A stretch of DNA of 64,000 nucleotides from Dichetophora obliterata (taxonomy: Eukaryota; Arthropoda; Insecta; Diptera; Sciomyzidae). The stretch lies in NCBI GenBank assembly GCA_963920525.1, contig OY986436.1, positions 81,375,630 through 81,439,629 on the forward strand. The letters are read 5' to 3'. This document shows positions 53,945 through 64,000 of the stretch, piece after piece (the stretch's first letter is position 1; each line of letters begins with the position of its first letter). The translations under genes were made by a program, and so were the position numbers. The notes under the pieces are model-generated. The model did not search any database. It was not told the DNA's origin and was given only the letters and a program-made list of their open reading frames with translations.

Positions 53945-55300
53945 TCAGAGCTTATGTTCTACATTTTAAGTTGTAGTGCCCATCTGGCAAGATTGGTAAT
54001 TTTACAATAAAAAAATATTTTAAAGGTTGGTGATGAGTAACAATGATCATTTCCGAAACTTTTACAACACCACGGAATTTTTCCATTGCCCATTGCGAGT
54101 GCTTCTCGTTCAGTTGTAGAATAGTTCTTTTCGGCAGGAAGTAAAAAACTACTTGCATATTTTCTGCATTATTCTGTATCACGAAGCAGTACACTAACGA
54201 CAAGCAAGACACGAGAAGCAATACTTTTTTCTATACGAAATTCTATTGCTTCTCGTGTCTTGCTTGTCGTTGGTGTGCATTTTCGTTTGCAGAACAAAGC
54301 AGTTAATTGGATATTCGTTTTCTTTCTCCTCCTGCATTAGAACTGTCCCGAAAGCATAATTGCTTGTGTCTGTTTAGATAAAAAATGCATTGTTTTAATT
54401 GTCTTACTTTAGAATAGGTGGTGATGTTCAGAACTGCTCATCTGTTGACCATTTCCATTTTATATCCATTTTTGTTAAATTTGACAGTGTTTTAGATACA
54501 TCTGCAAAAGTTGGTATGAAACGGCGATACCATGTGCAAGTTTGCAGAAACGATATTAACAGTTTAAGATTTTTGGGATTTGGTCTTTTAAATATTGCAT
54601 GTTAAAGGTCATCAATGCGTGGTAGAGGGAGGATACGTGTCAGTTATTTTTGTCGCACAAACCTATTAATGTTCACCACAAAAACCCGTTCTAGAAATTT
54701 AGCATAAATTTGTATTAATATTAGATGGAAAACTCTGAAGTTAAATAAAAAATTCAAAAGATTTGGGTGTGGCAAAGCGTATGTTCATAAGCAGACGTAA
54801 GTAGAGAATTAAAATTAAAAAAATTACAAAAATGATAAAATGGAAAATTTTCGTTGGCGTTAAACTTTAACCTAATGCACTTTTTTAATTATATTTTCTT
54901 TTAACTTGATGTTTATAAAACAAAATAACACTCAGGTGGGCATTTTTCACTTTTCTTTGAAATACTGCACGAACTGTTGCAAAAAAATGAACAAAAAGGC
55001 TTTATGTCAATTTTAGAACTTTTTTAGAAAAAGCATAGTTTTGGCTTTCTCACACTGTTGGAAGTAAAAGCTTTCGAGGAGTTTTTGAAAAATGCTTTTA
55101 TCGCGTATGATAAATCACAATGTCATTATTCAATTCAATTGTCATTAATGGATTAAGACGACGATAATCTTTGCCTACTCGTATCTGTCCATTTATTTTT
55201 GGAATCAATGCCAAAGGAAATGCCCAAGGGGACTATTTTTCTTCAATATTATTGTTTTTTTATGACATAATCTATTCTAATTTTAGTTTTTGTTTCATTA
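53945..55300 (-). pseudogene. Decayed gypsy-like reverse transcriptase and RNase H
   Basis: On the minus strand, near 55170-55240, VGKDYRRLNPLMTI recalls the RT motif (C)VDYRRLN. Near 54440-54580 a frame reads TWYRRFIPTFADVSKTLSNL and WKWSTDEQ, the RT thumb. Near 53950-54130 come EKHSQWAMEKFRGVVKVSEM, TTHHQPLKYF-like sequence (THHQPLKYFF) and DGHYNLKC, a degenerate RNase H. The order fits Ty3/gypsy pol. It is far more decayed than the copy at 21-28 kb and no LTRs were found. A hairpin (54172-54296) interrupts it between thumb and RNase H. Confidence 0.65.
54172..54296. repeat. Long hairpin related to the one at 9725
   Basis: The arm phrase 'caagacacgagaagcaat' at about 54206 is complementary to 'attgcttctcgtgtcttg' at about 54242, and the arms extend about 50 bases with several mismatches. 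Both this and the 9725 hairpin share 'gacacgagaagcaatac' and a 'ttggtgtgc' outer phrase. A short foldback or MITE family is likely. Confidence 0.75.
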
Positions 55301-55464
55301 CTGGTAATATTGTATAGGGGAAACATTAAATTGGTTCATGTGTTCCTGTAATAAAATTATAAATCATGCAATAACAATAGAGTTTAGCTACTACAGCTTT
55401 TCGCACTTTCTCCGCATTAGATCATTTTAAGAACCAGCCCAAATAACATTAAAACATCTCAATA

Positions 55465-55785
55465 AGGCCATTCACAGTTCGAATACGCTGGTCTGCCATT
55501 TGTTCGATCTGCTATTTGTACGCCAATTTAAGAAAGCGTATTTTGCTTCGTTGTTGTTTTGCATACAAATGCAAATACGCAGGCACGCGTAAATAAAAGC
55601 AGCCCTTGGACGTGTTTTTTGTACCTCGTATTTTTATGCTCTGTCTACAGCCGCATAATCACATACATCACAGGGTTGCACAATCTTTTTATACGACAGT
55701 CACATGGCGAGGTGCTCACAGTTTGAACAATAACAAATGCTATAAATACGATTTGTTAAAAGTACGCTCAAACCGTGAATAGCCT
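55465..55785. mobile_element. 321-bp TA-flanked MITE
   Basis: The left end is 'aggccattcacagttcgaa'. The complement of the right end is 'aggctattcacggtttgag'. TA lies at 55463-55464 and 55786-55787. The terminal repeats are about 20 bases with four to five mismatches. It is non-coding. Confidence 0.6.
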
Positions 55786-55889
55786 TAATGATATCGATAA
55801 GAGTGGTCCAAAACAATCCAAAGTGAGAAAAATTTACCCACCATAATATGGGTTGGGCTCAGGGACAACACAAGACATAACAACTAACC

Positions 55890-57965
55890 ATGCGTTTACA
55901 TAGATCTAATCATACATTAGTTTTCAATCTACTTTTCAGTTGACCTTTCGATAAGTTAACATCAAAAAAGCTACAGTTGTTAACAAAGGTACTCATACGA
56001 TGTAAAGGAGCAGTTGCAATATAATTTGTTCTACTAAAAGGTAAGTAAATTAAATTGTTAGCATTTCTACTGCTTCTTCGGTTAGTGTTAAAATTTATAA
56101 GAGTTGGGAGTTCTGGTGAATCGAATACACCAGTTATGAGTTGGTGTAAATAGACGATATCTGCAGACTTCCTTCTCTCATTCAAAGATTTCATTTTTAA
56201 AAGTTTTAAACGATCCCCATAAGGAGGAAGGTTTAAAGTGTCTGTTGCACTTAAGCCCCTTAGAGCAAACCGAACAAAACGTTTTTGGATTCTCTCTATA
56301 CGTTCAACATGTACATTGTAACTTGGGGACCAAACTTGACTTGCATACTCTAAGTGAGGTCGCACAATTGCATAATACAGCGTTGTAGTTGTGATCGATC
56401 ATACTATTAAATTCTTTGGCCCAGCGTTTCATAAACCCGAGCATAGAAGATGCTTTTTTACAAATGTAATCAATATGAACGTTAAAAGATAGCTTAGAAT
56501 CCATGCATATACCCAGATCTTTGACAGCATCTACACGAATTAATGCAGTATCTTTTATCTTATAATCAAAAATTAAATTATTCCTTTTTCGCGAAAAGGT
56601 CATAGTTTGGCATTTATCTGGATTTAGAAACATATTGTTTTTAGAACACCAAATTTCAAAGGATTTCAAATCAGACTGGAACAGATCTGAATTGTCATTA
56701 GCATTTATTGTTCTGTATATTTTCATGTCATCTGCATAGATAAGTAGATGAGAGTGTTTGATGATGTGGGTTACATCATTAATGGCTAAAATAAACAGAA
56801 GTGGACCAAGGTGGCTACCTTGAGGAACACCTGATTCAGCAATAAATTCAGCTGACAACACGCCTCGAAATCGTATTTGATAAGATCGCTCTGTCAGATA
56901 CGATTGAATCCAGCTTACAAAAAATTGTGGAAAACCCATTAACTTTAGTTTAAATAGAATTAAGTTGTGTGGCAGTTTATCAAATGCTTTACTAAAATCA
57001 GTGTAAATACAATCGACCTGGTTACCTTAATAAAATGAATTTAAGCAAAACGTTGTAAAATCGAGGAGATTAGACACAGTGGATCTGCCAGTAACAAATC
57101 CATGCTGACGAGTTGTCATGACCTTCCCACAGCGAATTTTCACACGATCATACACGAGCCGCTCAAAAAGTTTTGGAATTGACGAGAGTTTCGCGATAGG
57201 CCTGTAGTTGTTTATATCGTTCTTACAACCTTTTTTATAAATAGGACTTAAAAAAGATTTTTTCCAAAAAAGTGGAAAAATACTTTCGCTAATTGATTTA
57301 TTGAATAACATGGACAGTGGTTGACTTAGAACGGAACCACATCGTGTTAACACTGCGGCAGGAATTCCGTCAGGTCCAGCATTAAAATCCTCATCGATCA
57401 ATGAGGAGTAAAGGATATAGAATCCAACGATACCCTGGGTGTAGAGTTCATATATTCAAAGTACTCTTCATCAGGATTGAAAGAGTCTGAACAAAAGGAC
57501 TCTTTAAAGAGATTGGCAAATAGACCACAAATTACGACAGGATTGTCAGTAAATCCGTCAGAGGTTTTAAATGATGAAGGGAATCCATCAGATTTTTTTT
57601 TTGTGTTTATGAAACCCCAGAATGTCTTCGGATCAGACAATATTCTCAGCTTAATACTGTCTAAATAATTTTGATATAAGGTAGCTGAGCAATTTTCAAA
57701 ATCCAGAAACAGAAATAAAAAAAATTAATTGAATCATCAAGAGTGTTATTATTAACATATTCTAAAATAGCATGAAGTTTACTTTGAAGTAAATGATTCA
57801 ACTTCAAAAAGTCAGCTTTTTGAAAATTGAAATTATAAACTTTATCTATTGAGTTAGACTTTACTATATTATACCTGTCTGATTTGTACCATATGCTCAA
57901 TGGTAGATGGTATTCATCAACAGCAGTCAAAGCATGAGGGGCCCTCTCAACAATCACATTCTTAC
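55890..57965 (-). mobile_element. Jockey-like LINE, 5'-truncated, minus strand (copy A)
   Basis: Read from 57965 downward: a linker (SNSIDKVYNFNFQKADFLKL, LQSKLHAILEYVNNNTLDDS), KTFWGFINTKKKSDGFPSSF, then RT: DEDFNAGPDGIPAAVLTRCG, KNDINNYRPIAKLSSIPKLF, and TRQHGFVTGRSTVSNLLDF. After a break near 57027 it continues with SGVPQGSHLGPLLFILAIND and LLIYADDMKIYRT (YADD intact), then CQTMTFSRKRNNLIFDYKIK. After another frame change near 56360, MRPHLEYASQVWSPSYNVHV runs to the C-terminus at 55910. An internal deletion of about 100 bases relative to copy B lies near 57720. Frameshifts and truncation make it inactive. Confidence 0.85.
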
Positions 57966-57974
57966 TGTCTGTAG

Positions 57975-58930
57975 TTAGTTAGAGATTAGACACAGTGGAT
58001 CTGCCAGTAACAAATCCATGCTGACGAGTTGTCATGACCTTCCCACAGTGAATTTTCACACGATCATACACGAGGCGCTCAAAAAGTTTTGGAATCGACG
58101 AGAGTTTCGCGATAGGCCTGTAGTTGTTTATATCGTTCTTACAACCTTTTTTATAGATAGGACCTATAAAAGATTTTTTCCAAAAAAGTGGAAAAATACT
58201 TTCGCTAATTGATTTATTGAATAACATGGACAGTGGTTGACTTAGAACGGAACCACATCGTGTTAACACTGCGGCAGGAGTTCCGTCAGGTCCAGCATTA
58301 AAATCCTCATCGATCAATCCAATATACTTTAAAATATCCTCTGAAGTAAAGGATATAGAATCCAGCGAAACCCTGGGTGTAGAGTTCATATATTCAAAGT
58401 ACTCTTCATCAGGATAAAAAGAGTCTGAACAAAATGACTCTTTAAAGAGATTGGCAAATAGACCACAAATTACGACAGGATCATCAGTAAATCCGTCAGA
58501 GGTTTTAAATGATGAAGGGAATCCATCAGATTTTTTTTGGTGTTTATGAAACCCCAGAATTTCTTCGGATCAGACAATATTCTCAGCTTAGTACTGTCTA
58601 AATAATATTGATATAAGGTAGCTGAGCAATTTTCAAAGTCCAGAAACAAACGCTTGTAGATTTCTGGGTCATTCAAGTCTAAGCTACAGACATATTTTTT
58701 CCATGCCCTATTCCTGCTGTTGCGAAGAATCTTTAACTCTTTTGTGTACCAGGGGTAAATTTGAGGCTATATGGCACGGACAGAGAAAACATAGCAAAGA
58801 TTTCCATATAAAAAAATTAATTGAATCATCAAGAGTGTTATTATTAACATATTCTAAAATAACATGAAGTTTACTTTGAAGTAAATGATTCAACTTCAAA
58901 AAGTCAGCTTTTTTAAAATTGAATTCATAA
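57975..58930 (-). mobile_element. Partial second copy of the same LINE (copy B)
   Basis: Read from 58930 downward it repeats the linker (KLNHLLQSKLHVILEYVNNN), then INFFIWKSLLCFLC and LPLVHKRVKDSS, absent from copy A. It continues through DPEIYKRLFLDFENCSATLY, DPKKFWGFINTKKNL and the RT start (SEDILKYIGLIDEDFNAGPD) to GFVTGRSTVSNL. There it stops abruptly and copy A begins about ten bases later in the same orientation. The shared part is closely similar. This may be a partial tandem duplication, a second insertion or an assembly error. Confidence 0.8.
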
Positions 58931-59394
58931 ACTATATGTACTATTAGAGGAAATTATGTACTATAGAAGGAACTGGTTCCGAAATATCCTCAAAAACACT
59001 TGTAATGTTTTATCGTAGCTTCTTTCCTTCATCATTTATAAGATGATGAGTTCGTTGGGATGTATTTTTATATCAAGTGAATTTAAATAAATATAAAAGG
59101 AAAAATTAGAACTTTTAGTAGGTTTAAGCTTTTTTAAAGGTGGAAAGAAATGTAGTTGCTATTTTTTGGCATTTAAAAATGAACAGGTAGTGAAATTTTT
59201 AATATTTGAAAATCATTTAAATGGGTTGACAGCAAGAAACAGCAAAAAACTCCTTTCTAAGTGACAGCATTTCTTGACTGCATAAAGCAGTTGCAGCAAA
59301 TCCAAAAATTGCATATAAGAAACTGTTTTGAAAATCTGTCAAGATTTCTGTCTTTTTGTACAAAAATTTGAGTTGTTGAATTTTATAAAAAGAA
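58931..59394. other. AT-rich sequence without recognised gene
   Basis: Nothing recognised. Confidence 0.4.
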
Positions 59395-60140
59395 CTAGCT
59401 TAAACCCGGCACGTTGCTGCCGCGGCCTAATTGCCAAACGCGAATAAAATGTTATCAGTGAAACTGTATATGTAAATTGTGGTCGAATACTGAATTCCAT
59501 GGCTGTGCAACCTATATCTCAAAAGCTGTAGATTTTCTCAAATTTAGGTTGCATGGGAAGTGCCACGCCCCCTTGTCCAACGCCATACAAAGTTATCAGT
59601 AAAACTGCATGTGCAAATTGAGTTCTAATACTGAATTCCGAGGCTGTGCGGCCTATAACTCAAAAGCAATTCGATATCGCAAATTTGGGTTGTATGGGAG
59701 GTGCCACGCCCCTTTTCCCAACTCCCATAATATATTATCAGTGAAACGCCACGTGAAAATTGTGGTCGAATACCGAATTCCGAGGCTGTGCGGCCTATAA
59801 CTCCAAAGCTGTTCGATATCGCAAATTAGGGTTGTATGGAGGTGCCACTCCCCCTTTTTTAACGCCCATTAAATGTTATCAGTGAAACGAAATGTGTAAA
59901 TTGAGTCGAATATCGAATTCTGAGGCTAAGCGGTTTATAACTCTAAGGATATTCGATATCGCAAATTTGGGTTGTATGGGAGGTGCCACGCCCACTGGTG
60001 GTAGGCGCGTGAAATATGATATTACGACCTATTCTCATACCTACCAGATACACATACAAAATTTCATGAAAATCGGTCGAGCCGTTTCGGATGAGTTCTG
60101 TAACAAACACCGTGACACGAGATTTTTATATATTAGACAA
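59395..60140 (+). repeat. Tandem array of ~141-bp units with conserved ends
   Basis: It starts 'actagcttaaacccggc'. Units are marked by 'gaattc' at 59492, 59633, 59775 and 59915 (spacings 141, 142 and 140). Each unit also has 'gcggcctataactc', 'cgatatcgcaaatt' and 'gtatgggaggtgccac'. The end has 'atttcatgaaaatcggtcga' near 60062 and 'gacacgagatttttatat', a 3' segment repeated in many insect genomes. Possibly a Helitron-related non-autonomous element; the superfamily is not shown by sequence. Confidence 0.75.
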
Positions 60141-61781
60141 AAAAAAAACAAATTAGAAAAAATTAGAAGTGAAATTAAATCCAGCAATCAATTTAACTAT
60201 TTAGTAACAATATCCCAACATAATTATAAGAAAAAAAGGTACTGAAAATCGCTTTGAATCATGATACAACTTCAGTTGCAACTTATAGAGATAAATACAT
60301 ACACAAACACATTTACAGACAGGTTTTTATACAGCACAAAAGCAACGAAAATCAAAATCAGCAATCAAGCATAATATTGCTGAGAGCGATAATGTGTCTT
60401 CTGGGAATAAAACTGCTAAATCAATTTAATACGATTTTTGCCAACCTGTCATGACCTCTCTCTCACTCGCAAGCAGAAAATTATAAAGGAAAGAGACAGG
60501 AAAATAGTTTAGCTTTTCATATTTAATCAAAATACAAAAAGGATACGAAAAACTATTACTCTTAACTCACACGCACATACATTGGACAATAATACAAGGA
60601 TACACTCACACACATTTGCACCAAAGTTCCTATACATATACATTTAACAATTTATATAGTACGCACACACACACTCTAATAAATGTATGGACAACAAGTT
60701 ACAAAGACAAAAAAATCAGATAGCAAGAAAGCAACGCTGAAGAAAGCAAAGATTTAAAAGAATCTCCACAATGTGATGCAATAAAAATCCTTAGAACGTT
60801 TTGCTTGTTTTCGAAGTATTTCATCCTCCATCTTCTTACGTCCTCCTTTCGAAAGCAGGCAGTCAAGGAGTTCAGTTGAAGCGCAGAGGAGCCACTCTTG
60901 TTAGGTCCTTGTGATAAATAATAAAACCTGCTCTATAATCTCTGCCACTACGTGACGTTATTTGTTCCAATGCTGCACGTACGTGTGTGTGTGGGGCAGA
61001 GGAGGGCAAGGTTGCGGCTGTGGATTTGGATGAGGTTGAGGATGCAGAACGTTGGCAGCCAAATAATGGGTTAAAAGTGATGCCCAACATTATATCTCAG
61101 CAGAGGAAGAGCGGTTAGAGAATTTTGCCTAATATTCTGCAGTAAAAGTTTAAAAGGAGTGACTGAAAGAGAGAACGCATCGAAAAGAGAGCGAGTGCGT
61201 CGTAGACAAAGGATGAATCAGTACATATCCCTATGGTCGACTGCTTTTCGCAATCACGTCCCTGCAATTCCCTTATATACTGCCTGGCCCCATTTGTAGT
61301 GTGTGTGTCGAAGTATTGGATACATAAGCGGCATAGAGAGAGGCGGCGAAGTCTTATAAAAGCTGCATGTTAGCATGTTGTCGCTATTATAATGCTTCGC
61401 TTTAAAAAGGAACTATTCACATATCCACTACAATGGATGGAAAATGGGTTGGCAAATAGATGTAGCAGCTGGCTTTAGAGTTAAAGTTGCTGCAGGAAAA
61501 AAAGAGGCAAAAAATCACGAAAAATAATATGAAAATCTCAACTAACTGTTGTTTGCAGGACTTTTTGAAGCATGAGAATTAAAGCAGGTGTTGCGATGCT
61601 TGGAATTTAGGCAGATATCGGATATTTTCAAAGAATTTTATTATACGAGGTTTAACACGGTATTTCTCGAATGGTAATACTTTAACCGGATCAAACAATA
61701 GACTCAAAAACTGTGTACCGCTTTTTTTCCAAAAACACTGTTTCTTATTGAGAAAAAATGCAAAGCTCCAGACATAACAAT
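60141..61781. other. Non-transposon-like stretch, possibly host intron or regulatory
   Basis: No gene was recognised. From 60780 to 61480 the base composition is more balanced than around it, with 'acgtgtgtgtgtgg' near 60980 and a 'cttataaaag' TATA-like box at 61353-61362. No transposon motifs were found. A 72-codon minus-strand frame at 60872-61090 is unrecognised. It may be conserved non-coding sequence of the zinc-finger locus, but that is a guess. Confidence 0.3.
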
Positions 61782-61942
61782 GGCCGCATTCTAGCCGAAA
61801 AAGTGCTCAAGAACTGTTCCACAACTTTCGGGCTGAATGGTATGCTCTCACAGAACATGTTCCTTGAGATGTCACAATTTATATAGCGAAAATATTTTAT
61901 GCTACTTCGCTACTTGAGCACTTTTTCGGCTAGAATGCGGCC
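61782..61942. mobile_element. 161-bp MITE with 30-bp perfect inverted ends
   Basis: The left end 'ggccgcattctagccgaaaa' continues with 'agtgctcaag', and the right end is its exact complement. 'aat' occurs on both sides (61779-61781 and 61943-61945), giving a 3-bp duplication. This is compatible with a PIF/Harbinger-type mover, although the usual target is TTA or TAA. It is non-coding. Confidence 0.75.
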
Positions 61943-62053
61943 AATGGCAGCCCGTTACGAGTATGATACTATGTTCAAGGCGAACAGCGAAGTGTAAATG
62001 GCAACCAAGGTGAATTTACAATTTGAATGGCTACAATCACTAATTACATTTTA

Positions 62054-62191
62054 TGCTTACCAGGAACTTCAGCATCGGTAGAACGAATCTTTTCTGCGGT
62101 AAACAGAACTTGGACGTCAGACCAAACTCTATTAAAAGTGGACACATTAAAGGCGATTCTGATCATAAAATATAATATTAAATATCCATGA
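62054..62191 (+). pseudogene. hAT transposase C-terminal fragment
   Basis: The frame reads CLPGTSASVERIFSAVNRTW then TSDQTLLKVDTLKAILIIKY and stops at 62189-62191. LP-x-(T)-SA-x-VER-x-FS is the diagnostic C-terminal dimerisation motif of hAT transposases. Upstream in another frame QFEWLQSLITF may be its decayed continuation. Only about 45 residues remain. A mariner inserted 17 bases beyond its stop. Confidence 0.8.
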
Positions 62192-62208
62192 GTCGATTTC
62201 TATAAATA

Positions 62209-63494
62209 TTGGGGGTTGGAATTAATTTTAAAGGTTTTTTTTCGGTTTTTGAGCTGTTATTTAGAAACAACGGTACAATGTATATTATTCAAAGTATTGT
62301 CCATCGTTAGCTACAACATTTTCCCATCTTTCTGGCAGCATATGGATTCCGCGCCGGAAGAACGATTCGTCTTTTGAGGCAATCCACGAATCGACCCATT
62401 TTTTGGTATCCTCGTAAGAAGTGAAGCGCTGCTCAGCCAAGCCATGCGTCATCGATCTGAATAGGTGGTAGTCGGAAGGGGCTATGTCTGGGCTATAAGG
62501 CGGGTGGGGTAGCACATCCCAATTCAGCGCCTCCAACGTTTCCTTGACGGTTCTTGCAACATGTGGCCGTGCGTTGTAATGTTGAAAAACCACTTTGTCG
62601 TGTCTTTTGGCATATTCCGGCCGTTTAACCTTTAATGCTCGGCTCAATTGCATCAATTGTTGTTGGTAGCGTTCCCCAGTGATGGTTTCGTTAGGTTTTA
62701 GCAGCTCATAGTACACGACACCCTTCTGATCCCACCAAATACACAGCATAAGCTTGGCGCCATGAATATTCGGCTTGGCCCTCGATGTTGATGCATGGCC
62801 AGGTGGTCCCCACGATTTTTTTCGCTTAGGATTATCGTAATGGATCCACTTTTCATCGCCAGTGACAATACGATGCAAAAAACTCTTCCTTTTATGCCGT
62901 TGAAGCAGTTGTTCGCACATGCAAAATCGCCGTTCAACGTCTCTCGGCTTCAACTGGTACGGCACCCAATTTCCTTGCGTTTGAATCATTCCCATGGCCT
63001 TCAAGCGTTTGCCGACCGTTGATAAGTCGACTTCCAATGATTCTGACAATTCTTGAAGGGTTTGACACGGGTCTTCATCGAGCAAAGCCTCCAATTCCTC
63101 ATCTTCAAACTTTTTCGGCTGGCCCAGACGCTCTTTGTCTTCCGTATCAAAATCACCACTTTTAAACCGACGGAACCAGTACTCACAAGTAGAAATCGAT
63201 GGAGCATAGTCCCCATAAGCCTCAGTAAGCGTGCATTGTGCTTCAACCGCTTTTTTCTTCAAATGGAAGCACAAAAGTAAACCTTCCCGCAAATTGCGTT
63301 TTGTTGGAACGAAAGTCGACATGTTCACATAGAAAAAAATATATGTTGTTTACACTTCAGTGGAATGACACATACTGAAAAATGAAGCTTACACAATGTG
63401 CTTTGAAATGAATATAGTCACAGGTGTGCCCGATGCGATCTATTGATAGTTACGCCATCTCTTAGAAAACCTTTAAAACTAATTCCAACCCCCA
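62209..63494 (-). mobile_element. Full-length mariner element (1286 bp)
   Basis: The terminal repeats are 'ttgggggttggaatta' at 62209 and its complement ending at 63494. They continue through 'ttttaaaggtttt' with one mismatch. TA lies on both sides (62207-62208 and 63495-63496). The length, 1286 bases, equals that of classic mariner elements. A single transposase gene on the minus strand fills it. Confidence 0.95.
62285..63322 (-). CDS. Mariner transposase, uninterrupted, second catalytic Asp replaced by Tyr
   Basis: I take the ATG at 63320-63322, giving 345 residues, the standard mariner length. The two codons before it include an in-frame GTG, but the family start is this Met. The N-terminal paired-like helix-turn-helix region contains YAPSISTCEYWFRRFKSGDF and LGQPKKFEDEELEALL. 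The catalytic part has IVTGDEKWIHYDN (Asp156). It then has FQHYNARPHVA, where residue 249 is Tyr (codon TAC) at the place of the second catalytic Asp. The third site is YSPDIAPSDYHLF (Asp284), with the DD34D spacing kept. Also present are CIWWDQKGVVYYELL, LPERWENVVANDGQYFE and a TAA stop. The frame is fully open, but the Tyr should abolish cut-and-paste activity. It could still bind the element's ends. Confidence 0.93.
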   Translation of the reverse strand: MSTFVPTKRNLREGLLLCFHLKKKAVEAQCTLTEAYGDYAPSISTCEYWFRRFKSGDFDTEDKERLGQPKKFEDEELEALLDEDPCQTLQELSESLEVDLSTVGKRLKAMGMIQTQGNWVPYQLKPRDVERRFCMCEQLLQRHKRKSFLHRIVTGDEKWIHYDNPKRKKSWGPPGHASTSRAKPNIHGAKLMLCIWWDQKGVVYYELLKPNETITGERYQQQLMQLSRALKVKRPEYAKRHDKVVFQHYNARPHVARTVKETLEALNWDVLPHPPYSPDIAPSDYHLFRSMTHGLAEQRFTSYEDTKKWVDSWIASKDESFFRRGIHMLPERWENVVANDGQYFE

Positions 63495-63496
63495 AT

Positions 63497-64000
63497 ATTT
63501 AAATACAAATCCAAATAGCTTCAAAAGGGATATACCAACCAACAAACATGGAAGAAGATATTGAGATTAAAAACAAAAACGATTTAGATCAACGCCGTAG
63601 ATAGATATTTACTAAGGGGGGGGGGTTTACTGAAGCAAAAAAAATATTTTTTTCATTGGGATTACTGAAGGCCTAAAATATTTCCAAATTTCTTAATTGA
63701 TTTCAACAGTCGAAGTGAAAAGAGTAAATTAAATTTTATTTATTTAAATTCTTTACATAAAAAATTGATTCAAAAGCTTGGTTTTGAGCAGGACGATAAG
63801 TATTTATTTAAGTAAAGCAACGAAAACAGATATTTAAAAAGATGGACATATTTATACATAAATGTAGATACGAAGCCAATTGTGTAGAGCGCGAAGCCAA
63901 TTTGTCGATAACAGTTTACTCGTTCACAGAATTATCCTTATGAGTATTTAATAGCGATAAAGCAGTAGGGCATTCCGTTCCAGTAGTATTTTGAAGCCAA
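63497..64000. other. AT-rich sequence without recognised gene
   Basis: A run of ten G lies at about 63617-63626. There is no coding region and no terminal repeats. Confidence 0.4.

Noticed and set aside
61353..61362. TATA-box promoter
   Set aside because: The TATAAAAG match alone is common in AT-rich DNA. No start-site motif or downstream gene supports it.
1..64000. CRISPR arrays, rRNA genes, bacterial operons or defence islands
   Set aside because: None of the tandem repeats has short uniform repeats with unique spacers. The coding content is eukaryotic transposons and one zinc-finger exon.

Overview
The window looks like a repeat-rich stretch of a fly (Diptera) nuclear genome, possibly a true fruit fly (family-level guess only). 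The sequence is AT-rich. It has no prokaryotic gene layout, operons, rRNA, tRNA genes or CRISPR. Almost every recognisable protein fragment belongs to a transposable element. The one clear host feature is a minus-strand exon at 45726-46033. It encodes the last two C2H2 fingers and the C-terminus of a Senseless/Gfi-1 family zinc-finger protein, with a good splice acceptor. Everything to its right is therefore probably intron or upstream flank of that gene, and everything to its left is 3' UTR or downstream sequence.

Left third (1-21 kb): a decayed transposase-like gene of unassigned family (0.6-2.2 kb), a hAT C-terminal scrap (4.4 kb), a broken Helitron replicase (4.9-5.7 kb), the 3' end of an RTE-like LINE (7.0-7.6 kb), a hairpin (9.7 kb), and a nest at 11.1-17.0 kb. 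In that nest a hAT-like element (8-bp target duplication) holds a piggyBac relic (TTAA), which holds a Jockey-like LINE, which holds a 1.34-kb non-coding insert with a 15-16 bp target duplication. A second, longer RTE-like LINE lies on the minus strand at 17.6-20.2 kb and carries a 391-bp hAT-type MITE.

Middle (21-45 kb): a minus-strand gypsy-like LTR element (21.5-28.7 kb) with two TA-flanked insertions, a tRNA-derived SINE head, an R1-type LINE on the minus strand (31.2-32.8 kb), and a CR1/Jockey-group LINE on the plus strand (32.8-35.5 kb). A Helitron N-terminal (DUF6570-like) relic lies next to a 3-kb element with about 100-bp inverted ends. That element carries a nearly intact, two-frame transposase-like gene that I cannot assign to a named superfamily (38.0-41.1 kb). 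Next comes a foldback element (41.3-44.6 kb) whose left arm is split by another nest: hAT-like, then Harbinger-like, then Tc1 with IR/DR ends.

Right third (45-64 kb): the zinc-finger exon; a 5.4-kb element with long inverted ends containing a young 5'-truncated LINE copy and a hAT-type element; an inverted minisatellite; a decayed gypsy pol; partly duplicated Jockey-like LINE copies; a ~141-bp-period tandem array; a 161-bp MITE; a hAT C-terminal scrap; and a full-length 1286-bp mariner. The mariner has an uninterrupted 345-aa transposase, but its second catalytic Asp reads as Tyr.

The elements do not form a working pathway. They are successive layers of insertion. Several boundaries are fixed by target-site duplications and by reading frames that rejoin once an insert is removed. 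No single new biological system was proven. The best candidates for novelty are the 38-41 kb element, the 1.34-kb insert at 12.6-14.0 kb, and the foldback nest at 41.3-44.6 kb.
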